64,000 bases of DNA from Pseudobdellovibrio sp031428275 (GTDB lineage: Bacteria > Bdellovibrionota > Bdellovibrionia > Bdellovibrionales > Bdellovibrionaceae). Below are positions 8,589 through 16,901 of this stretch, piece after piece. The stretch spans positions 45,306 to 109,305 of the forward strand of contig JANPPC010000027.1 of the NCBI GenBank assembly GCA_031428275.1. The letters are read 5' to 3'. Under the pieces are notes generated by a model. The model was not told where the DNA came from and ran no database searches. It saw only the letters and a program-made list of their open reading frames with translations. The translations under genes and the position numbers were made by a program. Within the stretch, counting starts at the first letter, position 1; each line of letters opens with the position of its first letter.

Positions 8589-9857
8589 ATGGAAATTAAA
8601 TACGTCGCAACGGTTTTCTTTGTGCTGGCTTTGGTGCATACGTTTTGTGTTTCATTTATCGCTCGCTGGGCAAAAAAATTCGAGATCGAATCGTCGACTC
8701 ATAAAATTCTGCATATTCTAGCTGAAGTCGAAGTTGTATTCGGATTTTGGGCCTTTTGGTTTCTATTAACTTGGTTGGTGAAAGAAGGTCCGGCACCAGT
8801 AACAGCCTACGCACTTAATTTGAACATGACTGAGCCACTATTCATTTTTTGTATTATGGTTTTAGCCGCAACGAAGCCAGTCATGAGTTTTGCGAAGCAG
8901 CTTGTTTTAGGCTTCAGCGTCGGTTTAGAGCGACTGATTAAAATAAACCGATGTATTTGCCAAGTATTCATATTATTAACTGTGGGGCCTTTGTTAGGCA
9001 GTTTAATCACCGAACCCGCAGCTATTACGATCGTTGCGATGTTGCTGTACCAAATGATTGATCGAAATCGTGTTGGTCAAAAGCTTCTTTACGGTCTTTT
9101 GGCGGTGCTTTTTGTTAATATATCAGTCGGTGGAGCATTAACGCACTTCGCAGCACCACCGATTTTAGTCGTCGCCCGAACCTGGGGTTGGACACTTCCC
9201 GAGGTGTTTAAGAATTTAGGTTACGCAGGCATTTCAACCGTCGTACTAAACGCGCTTCTTTTTGTAATCATTATGCGAGAGCAAATCAGTGAAAAATTAA
9301 ACCCGGTCGTCAGTGACCGCTTGCATGTTCCGGTGGGTATTATCGGCGCACACCTGATTTTTTTAGCAGCCTTGGTGATGACGGCTCATTACCCGCTAAG
9401 ATTTTTGATTATTTTTATGGTTTTTATTATCTTCACTTTAATGACCAAAAATTTTCAAGAGCGGCTAAAATTCAAACAATCTTTTTTAGTTGGATTTTTC
9501 TTGGCGGGTTTAATTATTTTCGGAGCTTTTCAAAGCTGGTGGGTAGAACCCGTTATTATAGCTTTAAGCGAAACGGCTTTGTATGTAAGCGCGATCGGGC
9601 TAACGGCCATCACTGATAATGCGGCACTAACATACTTAGGCTCGCAGGTCGAAAGTATCTCTGAGCTATCGAAATGGGCACTGGTGTCGGGAGCTCTGGC
9701 AGGGGGTGGCTTAACGATTTTAGCAAATGCACCAAACCCAGCTGGTTTTTCAATTTTGAGTTCGAAATTTCCGGACTCTTCGTTGAATGCAGCTAAGCTT
9801 TTTTTGGCTGCCTTGGCACCTACTTTTGTTGCCGGACTTTGCTTTTATTTTCTGTAG
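8589..9857 (+). CDS. polytopic membrane protein, putative Na+/H+ antiporter family
   Basis: The 422 aa protein has about ten to twelve hydrophobic segments over its whole length. It resembles the putative Na+/H+ antiporter family once called DUF1504, judging by segments such as NISVGGALTHFAAPPILVVA near residue 180 and TAITDNAALTYLGSQV near 340, where Asp and Asn lie within the membrane as expected for cation exchange. It would act in the inner membrane for sodium or pH homeostasis. It stands alone, with a terminator just downstream. Only a weak ribosome site precedes the ATG. Family recognition is from memory of motifs. Confidence 0.7.
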   Translation: MEIKYVATVFFVLALVHTFCVSFIARWAKKFEIESSTHKILHILAEVEVVFGFWAFWFLLTWLVKEGPAPVTAYALNLNMTEPLFIFCIMVLAATKPVMSFAKQLVLGFSVGLERLIKINRCICQVFILLTVGPLLGSLITEPAAITIVAMLLYQMIDRNRVGQKLLYGLLAVLFVNISVGGALTHFAAPPILVVARTWGWTLPEVFKNLGYAGISTVVLNALLFVIIMREQISEKLNPVVSDRLHVPVGIIGAHLIFLAALVMTAHYPLRFLIIFMVFIIFTLMTKNFQERLKFKQSFLVGFFLAGLIIFGAFQSWWVEPVIIALSETALYVSAIGLTAITDNAALTYLGSQVESISELSKWALVSGALAGGGLTILANAPNPAGFSILSSKFPDSSLNAAKLFLAALAPTFVAGLCFYFL

Positions 9858-9903
9858 TTTTTTTCTGAAGATAGCTGATTCTATGTAATAGAATTTACAA
9901 TTA

Positions 9904-9934
9904 AAAAAACCCACATCATTGATATGGGTTTTTT
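9904..9934. terminator. intrinsic terminator, probably bidirectional
   Basis: A stem of CCCA/TGGG plus ATC/GAT with one mismatch, closing on an ATT loop, is flanked by an A run on the left and a T run on the right. It can therefore terminate both the antiporter gene from the left and the small secreted-protein gene from the right. Confidence 0.85.
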
Positions 9935-9974
9935 AGAATCAACAAAATGATCTAAGTCATTAGTTCGTTAAAAA

Positions 9975-10157
9975 CTACTTAACTTCTTTTTTGTGTTTTT
10001 TCTTAGCGTGCTTAGCTTCTTTAGCCATAGGCGCTTTGTCTTCTTTTTTCATTTCAACAGCTGCTGGAGCTGCAGGAGCTGCTGTTGCTGCAGCAGGCTC
10101 ATTTGCGTTAGCTACGAAAGCAAATGCAAGAGTAACGATGATTGATGCTAATTTCAT
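9975..10157 (-). CDS. small Ala/Pro/Lys-rich exported protein, function unknown
   Basis: The 60 aa product has a classical signal peptide (about residues 1-18, ending FVANA). A mature peptide follows of Ala/Pro repeats (AAPAAPAA) and then a strongly basic tail (KHAKKKHKKEVK). I do not recognise a family; composition recalls acid-shock or histone-like basic periplasmic peptides but that is not homology. AGGAG lies a few bases upstream of the ATG, and a perfect inverted repeat lies just beyond it. Termination is provided by the hairpin at 9904-9934. The organised leader and terminator argue that it is a real and possibly well-expressed gene. Confidence 0.75.
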   Translation of the reverse strand: MKLASIIVTLAFAFVANANEPAAATAAPAAPAAVEMKKEDKAPMAKEAKHAKKKHKKEVK

Positions 10158-10173
10158 ATAGTCTCCTAATAAT

Positions 10174-10197
10174 AGTAAAAACTTAATTGTTTTTACT
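10174..10197 (-). promoter_or_regulatory. perfect 9-bp inverted repeat in the leader of the small exported-protein gene
   Basis: AGTAAAAAC and GTTTTTACT are exact complements separated by TTAATT. The repeat sits about 17-40 bases upstream of the start codon at 10157, just before the AGGAG ribosome site. It could be an mRNA 5' stabilising hairpin or an operator for a dimeric regulator; the sequence cannot decide. Confidence 0.55.
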
Positions 10198-10300
10198 GTT
10201 TAACTTGAAATAAGAATATCAAAGAGCGATTGAACCTGAATGAATAGCGAATTAATTTTTTTTAATAGGGACGCTGGTCTAGTTTAAAAGCGTATATAAG

Positions 10301-11734
10301 TTAGACATTACGCATTTTTATTTGAAATAGAGCGCCGATTTTTTCAGGCTGTTGAATAATTTTTATTTGAATACCGTGTAAAGTCGCAATTTTTTTGGCG
10401 ATAGCCAGGCCTAACCCAAACCCTGAAGTTTTCCCACTAGGATTAACTCGGCTAAAGCGTTCGAAAATTGTGTCTTTTTGATCAGCCGGAATACCCGGCC
10501 CGTCATCTGAAATCTCGACGATGGTATTTTCTTCTTCCCAAATGATTCGAACATCAACATGACCCTTTTCAGGAGAATACTTTATTGCATTTTCTATGAT
10601 ATTAAAAAATAAATTCGAAAGTAGGTCATGGTCTCCGTAAACTTGCGTTCGTTCGGCATCTTGTTGTATGCCGAACTTAATATGGATCTGCTTTTTGGCG
10701 GCTATTTTTTGGGTGCGGCTGATAACATCAATTAGTATTTCGTCAACTTCGAGCGCAGTAAAATTAGGTAAGTCACTGCCCGCATCGATGCGGGCTAGTA
10801 TTAGCATATCTTTAACGATTTTAGAGAGTTTATCGACCTCTTGAAGTGCGCTATCAAAAAAATAAGGGTCTTTCGCGGTTGTTTTTTGTTGAATTTCGAT
10901 TTCGCCGCGTAAGATTGTTAGCGGAGTTAAAAGCTGGTGCGAGGCATCTGCAACGAAGCGCTCTTGCGATTGAAATGATTTTTCGATTCGATCAAGCATT
11001 TGATTTTGAGTTTCAGCTAGTTGTCGAATTTGATCTTTCGCGAGCGGTATCGGAACACGCTCGGCCAAGTTCGAGGCATCGATCCGGTTTGCTTTATCTA
11101 TAATTTCTTGTACTGGAAGTAGTGCGCGCGAAGACAAATAAAGCCCGGCTATGATGGCTACTAAAAGTACCGCTGGTAAACCGAAAGCAATGATAATTTG
11201 TAAGCGATCAAGCTGAGTTTCAAAAGTCGACATCGGCACGGCTATCTGCAAAAACAATGAAGGAGTATTGACGCTATCTAATGGAAAAGTAACTAGCCGG
11301 TACGAGAACGCTTCGGCCTGGGGCAACTCGTCAGTATTGTTTAAAGTGCGGTATGACGAGTCTGAACCTTTTTTAATTTTTTCGATGTCAGTTTTATAAG
11401 GAAATTTGAATCCGCCGAAGTCTCCGCTGCGAATAAGGACTTCGCCCGAGATGTGACGAACTTGAATGAGTGCGGTGCCAGAAGGGAACGGAAAAATCTT
11501 TCCTTCATCGACCTTCAGCGGCGGAAATAGCAAATCGTTTTTAGGTCCAATATCAATATTTCGTGATACATCGACCGCATAATTGTAAAGCGCGTTGTCG
11601 AAATCTTGTAAAAGCGAGTCATTTAAAGAGTAATATAAAAAGCCCGAAAACAAAATTGTTGTTGTTCCGAAAATTAAAACAAAAAGACCCGTTAGGCGGG
11701 TTCGTATACTAAGTTTCTTTAAGAACGTAACCAA
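10301..11734 (-). CDS. membrane sensor histidine kinase
   Basis: The 477 aa protein has a membrane segment near residues 15-37, a periplasmic domain to about 178, a second span near 180-200, a HAMP region to about 255, HisKA with His266 in ASHQLLTPLT, and an ATPase domain with NIIENAIKYS, DDGPGIP and GFGLGLAIA. It overlaps the upstream response regulator gene by 26 bases, so the two form a cognate pair. The partner is CusR-like, which suggests a metal or envelope-stress signal, but the sensor domain shows no obvious metal-binding cluster. Confidence 0.92.
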   Translation of the reverse strand: MVTFLKKLSIRTRLTGLFVLIFGTTTILFSGFLYYSLNDSLLQDFDNALYNYAVDVSRNIDIGPKNDLLFPPLKVDEGKIFPFPSGTALIQVRHISGEVLIRSGDFGGFKFPYKTDIEKIKKGSDSSYRTLNNTDELPQAEAFSYRLVTFPLDSVNTPSLFLQIAVPMSTFETQLDRLQIIIAFGLPAVLLVAIIAGLYLSSRALLPVQEIIDKANRIDASNLAERVPIPLAKDQIRQLAETQNQMLDRIEKSFQSQERFVADASHQLLTPLTILRGEIEIQQKTTAKDPYFFDSALQEVDKLSKIVKDMLILARIDAGSDLPNFTALEVDEILIDVISRTQKIAAKKQIHIKFGIQQDAERTQVYGDHDLLSNLFFNIIENAIKYSPEKGHVDVRIIWEEENTIVEISDDGPGIPADQKDTIFERFSRVNPSGKTSGFGLGLAIAKKIATLHGIQIKIIQQPEKIGALFQIKMRNV

Positions 11735-12386
11735 CGCCGACCACCGTTTGAATTAGTTTTTTAGCAAAGGGTGCGTCTACTTTTTTACGAAGTAAATTAA
11801 CGTACACGTCAATTACATTACTTTCTGAATCAAAGTGTACATCCCAAACATGTTCGGCAATAGAAACGCGGCCAAGCGGCCGTTCGGGGTTGCGCAAAAA
11901 ATACTCTAGTAGTGAAAATTCTTTCGCGGTCAAAGTGATTTCTTGGGTACCGCGTTTGACCTTCCGATGAACTAAGTCAACTTCAAGGTCCGAGTACTTT
12001 AGAATTGAATTAACTCCAGATTTTGAGCTATTGCGGCGAAGTAATGCTCGAACGCGCGCCAGTAACTCATCGAATGAAAAGGGCTTCGTTAAATAATCGT
12101 CGGCACCGGCATCTAAACCATGCACTTTATCTTTAGTCGTTGAAAGCGCCGTTAGCATAATGATTGGGCCCAGAAAGCCATCTTGGCGAATGTGTCGGGC
12201 GGTATCGATGCCGCTTTGATCAGGCAGCATAACATCTAAAATGACTAAATCGTATTCGCTACTGGCTAAATAAGATTCGGCGGCGGAGCCGCTTTCGGCG
12301 ATATCGACCGAATAACCGACCTCATTCAGGCCTTTTTTTACAAACTGTGATGTCTTGGGCTGGTCTTCGACAACTAGAATTCTCAT
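11709..12386 (-). CDS. OmpR-family response regulator, CusR-like
   Basis: I place the start at 12386, giving MRILVVEDQPKTSQF, the standard receiver opening, with AGGA nine bases upstream; an upstream in-frame ATG at 12434 would add an atypical 16 residues. The receiver has acceptor Asp51 and the Lys in DDYLTKPF. The winged-helix output domain carries LTAKEFSLLEYFLRNP and VWDVHFDSESNVIDVYV, strikingly like heavy-metal regulators of the CusR/CopR group. It should bind DNA as a phosphorylated dimer. Its target genes are not evident; no copper pump is in the window. Confidence 0.9.
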   Translation of the reverse strand: MRILVVEDQPKTSQFVKKGLNEVGYSVDIAESGSAAESYLASSEYDLVILDVMLPDQSGIDTARHIRQDGFLGPIIMLTALSTTKDKVHGLDAGADDYLTKPFSFDELLARVRALLRRNSSKSGVNSILKYSDLEVDLVHRKVKRGTQEITLTAKEFSLLEYFLRNPERPLGRVSIAEHVWDVHFDSESNVIDVYVNLLRKKVDAPFAKKLIQTVVGVGYVLKET

Positions 12387-12434
12387 GCAAATTATCCTAG
12401 GACGATGATTTGCAGAACTCAAGCTTCGTATCAT

Positions 12435-13337
12435 CTAAGTAAGAGCTGACGGTGGTTTCGTGGCTAGCCGACGCTTTCTAAGCTGCATCACGCTAGGAGA
12501 GAACAGAATTATAACTGAAATCGCTGTTAAACTAAAAGCCAACCATGCTTCAGGTTTTAGCAATTCATTAAACACGAAGTAGGCAATAATGGATGCTATA
12601 ATAGGTTCGATTAGTTTTCCGCAACTCATCAGGCTTATGTTCATGTAGTTGACCAAGTAGGTTAAACTTAGGTGTCCAAGTAGGGTTGGCATCAGCACCA
12701 GCCCGCCGATAGTCCACCAAGAAAGGCTATCGTAGCCGGTCAAGTCTTTACGTAAACCGATAACGATCAAGCCGAATAAAAGTGCGCATATGCTGTACTG
12801 AATGAACGAGTAGATCGAGTTATCATAGTGTGTGCGTGCTTTTTTGCCTGTCAGCATATAAACCGCATAAAAAAAGGCTGAGCTTACGGCCGCTAGGTCT
12901 CCTAGAAAAGTTGACGAATTAAATTCCATATGTTCAAAAGCCAGCATGTAAATACCAATGATGGCCAGGAAGTAAGCCAAAGTTAATCTAAGCGTGATTC
13001 TCTCTTTAAAGAAAACGATCGCGCCAGCCGAAGACCAAAGGGGATTCGATGCAAAAAGAATCATCGTATTAGCGACAGAAGTATTTTTAGAGGCAAATTT
13101 ATAAGTCCAAAGATGCAAGAAGAAGAACAATCCTGAAATAATCACCCAGCCCATTTTTTGCGATGAAAAGGTCCAGGGGTGTTTTTTGAAAAGTATAATC
13201 CATAGACCAACGATCGAAGCGGCTATGGCTAAACGCCAAAAGCCCAGTACTTCAACCGGCATTTGGTTCAGCTTCGCCCAGTTCGGTGAAGTCGATAGAC
13301 AGAATAGAGCTAAAAAATAAAGCAGTGTGTGCAGCAT
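12435..13337 (-). CDS. DMT-superfamily permease with two EamA domains
   Basis: The 300 aa protein has about ten hydrophobic helices arranged as two EamA repeats. The first includes FWRLAIAASIVGLW and ANTMILFASNPLW, and the second ends with KLIEPIIASIIAYFVFNE followed by a basic cytoplasmic tail. Such inner-membrane proteins export or import metabolites. It lies 48 bases upstream of the response regulator on the same strand and could share its transcript. The substrate is unknown. Confidence 0.85.
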   Translation of the reverse strand: MLHTLLYFLALFCLSTSPNWAKLNQMPVEVLGFWRLAIAASIVGLWIILFKKHPWTFSSQKMGWVIISGLFFFLHLWTYKFASKNTSVANTMILFASNPLWSSAGAIVFFKERITLRLTLAYFLAIIGIYMLAFEHMEFNSSTFLGDLAAVSSAFFYAVYMLTGKKARTHYDNSIYSFIQYSICALLFGLIVIGLRKDLTGYDSLSWWTIGGLVLMPTLLGHLSLTYLVNYMNISLMSCGKLIEPIIASIIAYFVFNELLKPEAWLAFSLTAISVIILFSPSVMQLRKRRLATKPPSALT

Positions 13338-13476
13338 GTTATGTGTTTGAAAACTCAGGGAATTCGATCATGCTTTCATACTGAAGACAATACTTTAAGT
13401 TTAGACATTATGTTTAGAAGATTAATTTAAGCTGAAGGGCTTAACAAATTTATAGTTCAATGAAAGGAACATAAAA

Positions 13477-14193
13477 ATGAAGAATGTTTTAGTAATCGCA
13501 GCACTTGGTTTAACAGTTGGCTTAACAGCATGTAACAAGCCAGATCTTAAATCTGACAAAGGTCAAGCCTCATACGCTATTGGTCAGCAAATTGGACAAA
13601 ATCTTAAAGCGCAAAACATCGATTTCGATGCAAACACTTTAGTAGCTTCTATGAAAGATGCCAACGAAGGTAAATCGCAGATGACTAAAGAAGACATCCA
13701 AAAAGCAATGATGAAATTGCAAGAGTCTTCTATGAAAAAACAACAAGACGAAGGCGAAGCTAACAAAAAGAAATCAGCTGATTTCTTAGAAGCTAACAAA
13801 TCTAAAGAAGGCGTTAAAGTAACTGCTTCTGGTCTTCAGTATAAAGTAATCACTGAAGGTGCCGGCGCGATTCCTAAAAAAGAAGACAACGTGAAATGTC
13901 ACTACGTTGGAACTTTAATTGATGGAACTAAATTTGATTCTTCAGTTGACCGTGGTCAGCCAGCAGAATTTCCAGTAGGCGGAGTAATCCCAGGTTGGAC
14001 TGAAGCATTACAAATGATGAAAGTTGGTTCTAAGTACCAATTGTTTATCCCAGCTGAGTTAGCTTATGGCCCAGCAGGTCGTCCAGGAATCCCTGCAAAC
14101 TCTGCTTTGATTTTTGAAGTTGAGTTACTTGACATCGTTAAAGCAGCCGCTCCGGCAGCAGCAGCTCCTAAAGCTCCTGCTAAAAAGAAGTAG
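13477..14193 (+). CDS. FKBP-type peptidyl-prolyl isomerase lipoprotein (Mip/FkpA-like)
   Basis: The 238 aa protein has a lipoprotein signal with lipobox LTAC (Cys19), so it should be anchored in the envelope. Residues about 27-110 resemble the helical dimerisation domain of Mip/FkpA proteins (QASYAIGQQIGQN). Residues about 118-222 form the FKBP catalytic domain (KCHYVGTLIDGTKFDSS, PVGGVIPGWTEAL, IPAELAYGPAG). A C-terminal Ala/Pro/Lys tail follows. It catalyses proline isomerisation during folding of periplasmic or outer-membrane proteins. AAAGGAAC gives a good ribosome site. pdxH starts eight bases after its stop, suggesting cotranscription. Confidence 0.93.
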   Translation: MKNVLVIAALGLTVGLTACNKPDLKSDKGQASYAIGQQIGQNLKAQNIDFDANTLVASMKDANEGKSQMTKEDIQKAMMKLQESSMKKQQDEGEANKKKSADFLEANKSKEGVKVTASGLQYKVITEGAGAIPKKEDNVKCHYVGTLIDGTKFDSSVDRGQPAEFPVGGVIPGWTEALQMMKVGSKYQLFIPAELAYGPAGRPGIPANSALIFEVELLDIVKAAAPAAAAPKAPAKKK

Positions 14194-14200
14194 TTAGATA

Positions 14201-14791
14201 ATGGGCTTCGATTTTAAGAAAGATCCGCTTGAGAATTTCTTAGAGTTATTTAAAGAGGCCCAAGTTAAAGGGGTTCCAGACGCAAACGCGATGGCCCTGG
14301 CAACAGTTAACTCGGAAAACAAACCCTCTGTACGAATTGTTCTTTATAAAGGACTTATTCGCAGGGGGTTTTCTTTTTTTACGAACTATGACGGCCGTAA
14401 GGCCCATGATATTTCTGTTAATGATTACATTGCCGCGACCTTTTTTTGGTCACACCTCGATCGCCAAATTCGCATTGAAGGCAAAGTTGAAAAAATAACC
14501 CGTGAAGAATCTGAAGCCTATTTCGCGACACGTCCGCGATTAAGCCAATTGGGTGCCTGGGCATCACATCAATCTGAAAAAATTGAATCTTTTGATGCCT
14601 TTCAAAAACGTCTTAATGAAATCGACGAACGCTTTAAGGGCCAAAACGTCACGTGCCCGCCACATTGGGGTGGCTTTCGTATTGAACCCTCTGAAATCGA
14701 ATTTTGGTTCGGCAAACCAGGTCGTTTGCACGAGCGTTACGTCTATCAAAAAAATGTTACAGACTGGAACCGATTTTTAAGGTCTCCGTGA
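14201..14791 (+). CDS. pdxH: pyridoxamine 5'-phosphate oxidase
   Basis: The 196 aa protein has the length and motifs of PdxH, the FMN enzyme that oxidises pyridoxamine or pyridoxine phosphate to pyridoxal phosphate. Visible are DPLENFLELFKEA, NKPSVRIVLYKG (FMN contact), GFSFFTNYDGRKAHDI, FFWSHLDRQIRIEG, SQLGAWAS and the C-terminal EIEFWFGKPGRLHERYVY with WNRFLRSP. It follows the FKBP gene after seven bases, and pcp begins one base after its stop. Confidence 0.95.
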   Translation: MGFDFKKDPLENFLELFKEAQVKGVPDANAMALATVNSENKPSVRIVLYKGLIRRGFSFFTNYDGRKAHDISVNDYIAATFFWSHLDRQIRIEGKVEKITREESEAYFATRPRLSQLGAWASHQSEKIESFDAFQKRLNEIDERFKGQNVTCPPHWGGFRIEPSEIEFWFGKPGRLHERYVYQKNVTDWNRFLRSP

Positions 14792-14792
14792 A

Positions 14793-15383
14793 ATGGATAT
14801 TTTAGTAACCGGGTTTAAACCATTTTTGGGTGAAGCCATTAACCCGAGCGAAAAGTTAGCCGTGGCGCTCTCGGAAGTTGCCGAAGTTCGTTCTATTATT
14901 TTACCGGTTGAATTTAATAACAGCTTCGAAATTTTAAAAAGTGAAGTGTCTAACAGAACTCCTGATTTTTTAATTATGATCGGGCAGGCCGGTGGTCGTA
15001 AAAATATTTGCTTTGAAAAAGTGGGTTTGAATTGGTTGCAAACCGAGCACCCCGACGAAAACGGTTTTGCTCCGCAGCCTGGAGCTATTTTAAAAGATGC
15101 TCCGCTAGCATTAATGTCTTCATTCCCGATTGATTCCATCTACCATGAATTAAAACAACAAAGTGAACCTGTAGAGATTTCTTTTTCTGCCGGAACTTAC
15201 GTATGTAATGATTTATACTTTCGCACATTAAGCGAGTTCTCAACGCTCAAATCGGTATTTATGCACGTTCCCTGTTTACCCGAGCAGGCCAAAGCCGGAG
15301 AGCAAAAGCCGACGATCGAGTTCGCGAGCCAGCTGAAAGTTTTTAAATACGTCATCAGCCAGTTAAATTTTTTAATGAGCTAG
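14793..15383 (+). CDS. pcp: pyrrolidone-carboxylate (pyroglutamyl) peptidase
   Basis: The 196 aa protein is somewhat shorter than the usual 210-220. It opens with ILVTGFKPFLGEAINPSE and carries IMIGQAGGRKNICFE (Glu75), AGTYVCNDLYF (Cys138) and MHVPCLPEQ (His158), which together give the Glu-Cys-His triad of C15 peptidases with near-normal spacing. The enzyme removes N-terminal pyroglutamate from peptides in the cytoplasm. It is the third gene of an FKBP-pdxH-pcp run and overlaps the convergent apaG stop by four bases. Confidence 0.9.
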   Translation: MDILVTGFKPFLGEAINPSEKLAVALSEVAEVRSIILPVEFNNSFEILKSEVSNRTPDFLIMIGQAGGRKNICFEKVGLNWLQTEHPDENGFAPQPGAILKDAPLALMSSFPIDSIYHELKQQSEPVEISFSAGTYVCNDLYFRTLSEFSTLKSVFMHVPCLPEQAKAGEQKPTIEFASQLKVFKYVISQLNFLMS

Positions 15384-15769
15384 TGAACTGCGCTTGGCGC
15401 GATCAGATAAAATTCAGGAATTTCGATCTCAAACGTTTCACCGTCGTCTGTTAAGAATTCGTATTTACCTTTCATCGTTCCTGAGTTCGTGCGAAGCGGG
15501 CACGCACTGTCGTACTCAAAGACTTGGCCCGCTGTAATGCGTGGTTGTAGACCAACGACTCCGGGGCCTTTTACTTCTTCAATATGTCCGAAAGCATCGG
15601 TAATAATCCAGTGACGGCTCATTAGCTGGGCCCCGATATGACCAATGTTTTTGATTGTGATTTTGTAAGCGAAGAAATAACGGCTTTGTTCGGGTACCGA
15701 TTCAGATTCCACGAAAACGCTTGTTGTCGAAATTTGAAAATCTATATTTTGCATTCGTTTCAAGCTCAT
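15380..15769 (-). CDS. apaG: ApaG-domain protein
   Basis: The 129 aa protein is a single ApaG (DUF525) domain. The core motifs are YKITIKNIGHIGAQLMSRHW, VKGPGVVGLQPRI, FEYDSACPLRTNSGTMKGKY and EIEIPEFYLIAP. ApaG is a beta-sandwich protein linked genetically to Mg2+/Co2+ resistance and diadenosine-polyphosphate metabolism; its mechanism is unsettled. A second ATG at 15754 could be the real start. It follows the exonuclease/phosphatase-family gene on the same strand by 11 bases. Confidence 0.92.
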   Translation of the reverse strand: MSLKRMQNIDFQISTTSVFVESESVPEQSRYFFAYKITIKNIGHIGAQLMSRHWIITDAFGHIEEVKGPGVVGLQPRITAGQVFEYDSACPLRTNSGTMKGKYEFLTDDGETFEIEIPEFYLIAPSAVH

Positions 15770-15780
15770 AATTTAAATTC

Positions 15781-16851
15781 TCACCAAACAGGCAGTTTTT
15801 CAAGACTAAAAAAAATCGGGTAGTGATCGGACGGTAGTTTGCTCTTGGCATCAAGTGAAGTTGGCGTATCTAGCGCGAACCCAAATTGATCCTTGAATAG
15901 ATAGGTCGCGCAGGTTTTTGTGATCAATCGCGAGTGTAGATCGGCAGATAGAAAGCAGTAGTCAATTTGCTTTCCGTCAGCTTGACGGCCATTTTTAATT
16001 TGGTAAAATGTCGAGCGTTTTTCTATACTTAGCTCTGCAATCTCAAAGACGTCTTGAAGATCGGTATCGGCGTAAATACCAGCGAATTCGGTATCTGTCG
16101 GCATGGTGCCTGTGCTGGATCGCCCCGCATAACCGTTCATGTCTCCGGCTAAGATCAGCGGAGTGTTTGGATACTTTTGCTTAAGTTCGTTGTAGATCTC
16201 TAAAGAAGTTCTAAGTTCGGCCGCGCGCCTTTCGGTGCCACCGGGGTCGATGCGTTCAGGGTCTAATCGGGATTTTAAATGGGTCAACAAGACAATGAGG
16301 TAAGGATTGTTTCGATCTGATTTAAATAGTTTCAGTTCGGCGCAGTCACGCGAAAACAGCTGGGTTACACCCTTAATAGGGTAGCCCGTTTTTTGCGAAG
16401 TCGTCTCGTGCGGATAAAGGTAATTCAGCGGGCGGTTTTTGTTCGTGCTTAAGTCAAAATAATAGTTTTGTGGTTTTTTGATCAAAAAACCAACGTCGAT
16501 ATTTCGATCTGAATTACCCTCGATCAAAGCCACTGAATACAGTGAATCTAAAAATAGTTCGTTGAAGTTTTTTAAAGACTCTAGTCCGCCCACTTCACAA
16601 AGCATCATGATGTCGGGATCTTTTTCTTTGATGATGTTTGCGATTTCGATGCACTTCTGTAGAGGTTTATTCTCATAAACCGAAGCTGAAAGCTCTTGCC
16701 ACTGAGGCTCAGACAGTTTTTGAAAGTGCGGTGGAATCGGCTGATCAAATAACAAGAATAGATTTTCGACATTAAACAGCCCAAATTTTAAATCAATTGA
16801 AGAGCCGGGCTGATTCGAATGAGGTGTATTACCAGTTGATTGCGATGTCAT
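15781..16851 (-). CDS. endonuclease/exonuclease/phosphatase-family protein
   Basis: The 356 aa protein belongs to the EEP fold: FGLFNVENLF near residue 23, the metal-binding MLCEVGG near 100, LLTHLKSR near 188, AGDMNGYAG near 235, and the terminal SDHYPIFF with catalytic Asp/His. Members cleave DNA, RNA or phospholipid head groups; the substrate here is unknown. No signal peptide is visible, so it is probably cytoplasmic. A TATAAT element only 12 bases before the ATG and no well-spaced ribosome site suggest a very short or leaderless mRNA. Confidence 0.85.
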   Translation of the reverse strand: MTSQSTGNTPHSNQPGSSIDLKFGLFNVENLFLLFDQPIPPHFQKLSEPQWQELSASVYENKPLQKCIEIANIIKEKDPDIMMLCEVGGLESLKNFNELFLDSLYSVALIEGNSDRNIDVGFLIKKPQNYYFDLSTNKNRPLNYLYPHETTSQKTGYPIKGVTQLFSRDCAELKLFKSDRNNPYLIVLLTHLKSRLDPERIDPGGTERRAAELRTSLEIYNELKQKYPNTPLILAGDMNGYAGRSSTGTMPTDTEFAGIYADTDLQDVFEIAELSIEKRSTFYQIKNGRQADGKQIDYCFLSADLHSRLITKTCATYLFKDQFGFALDTPTSLDAKSKLPSDHYPIFFSLEKLPVW

Positions 16852-16901
16852 ACCTAGTGCAAAATTATAACAAATCTTACGTACTATTGATAGGAGCTTC
16901 T

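Noticed and set aside
10301..12386. copper resistance operon, because of the CusR-like regulator
   Set aside because: No copper pump, multicopper oxidase or Cys/His/Met-rich sensor is nearby, so metal specificity cannot be claimed.
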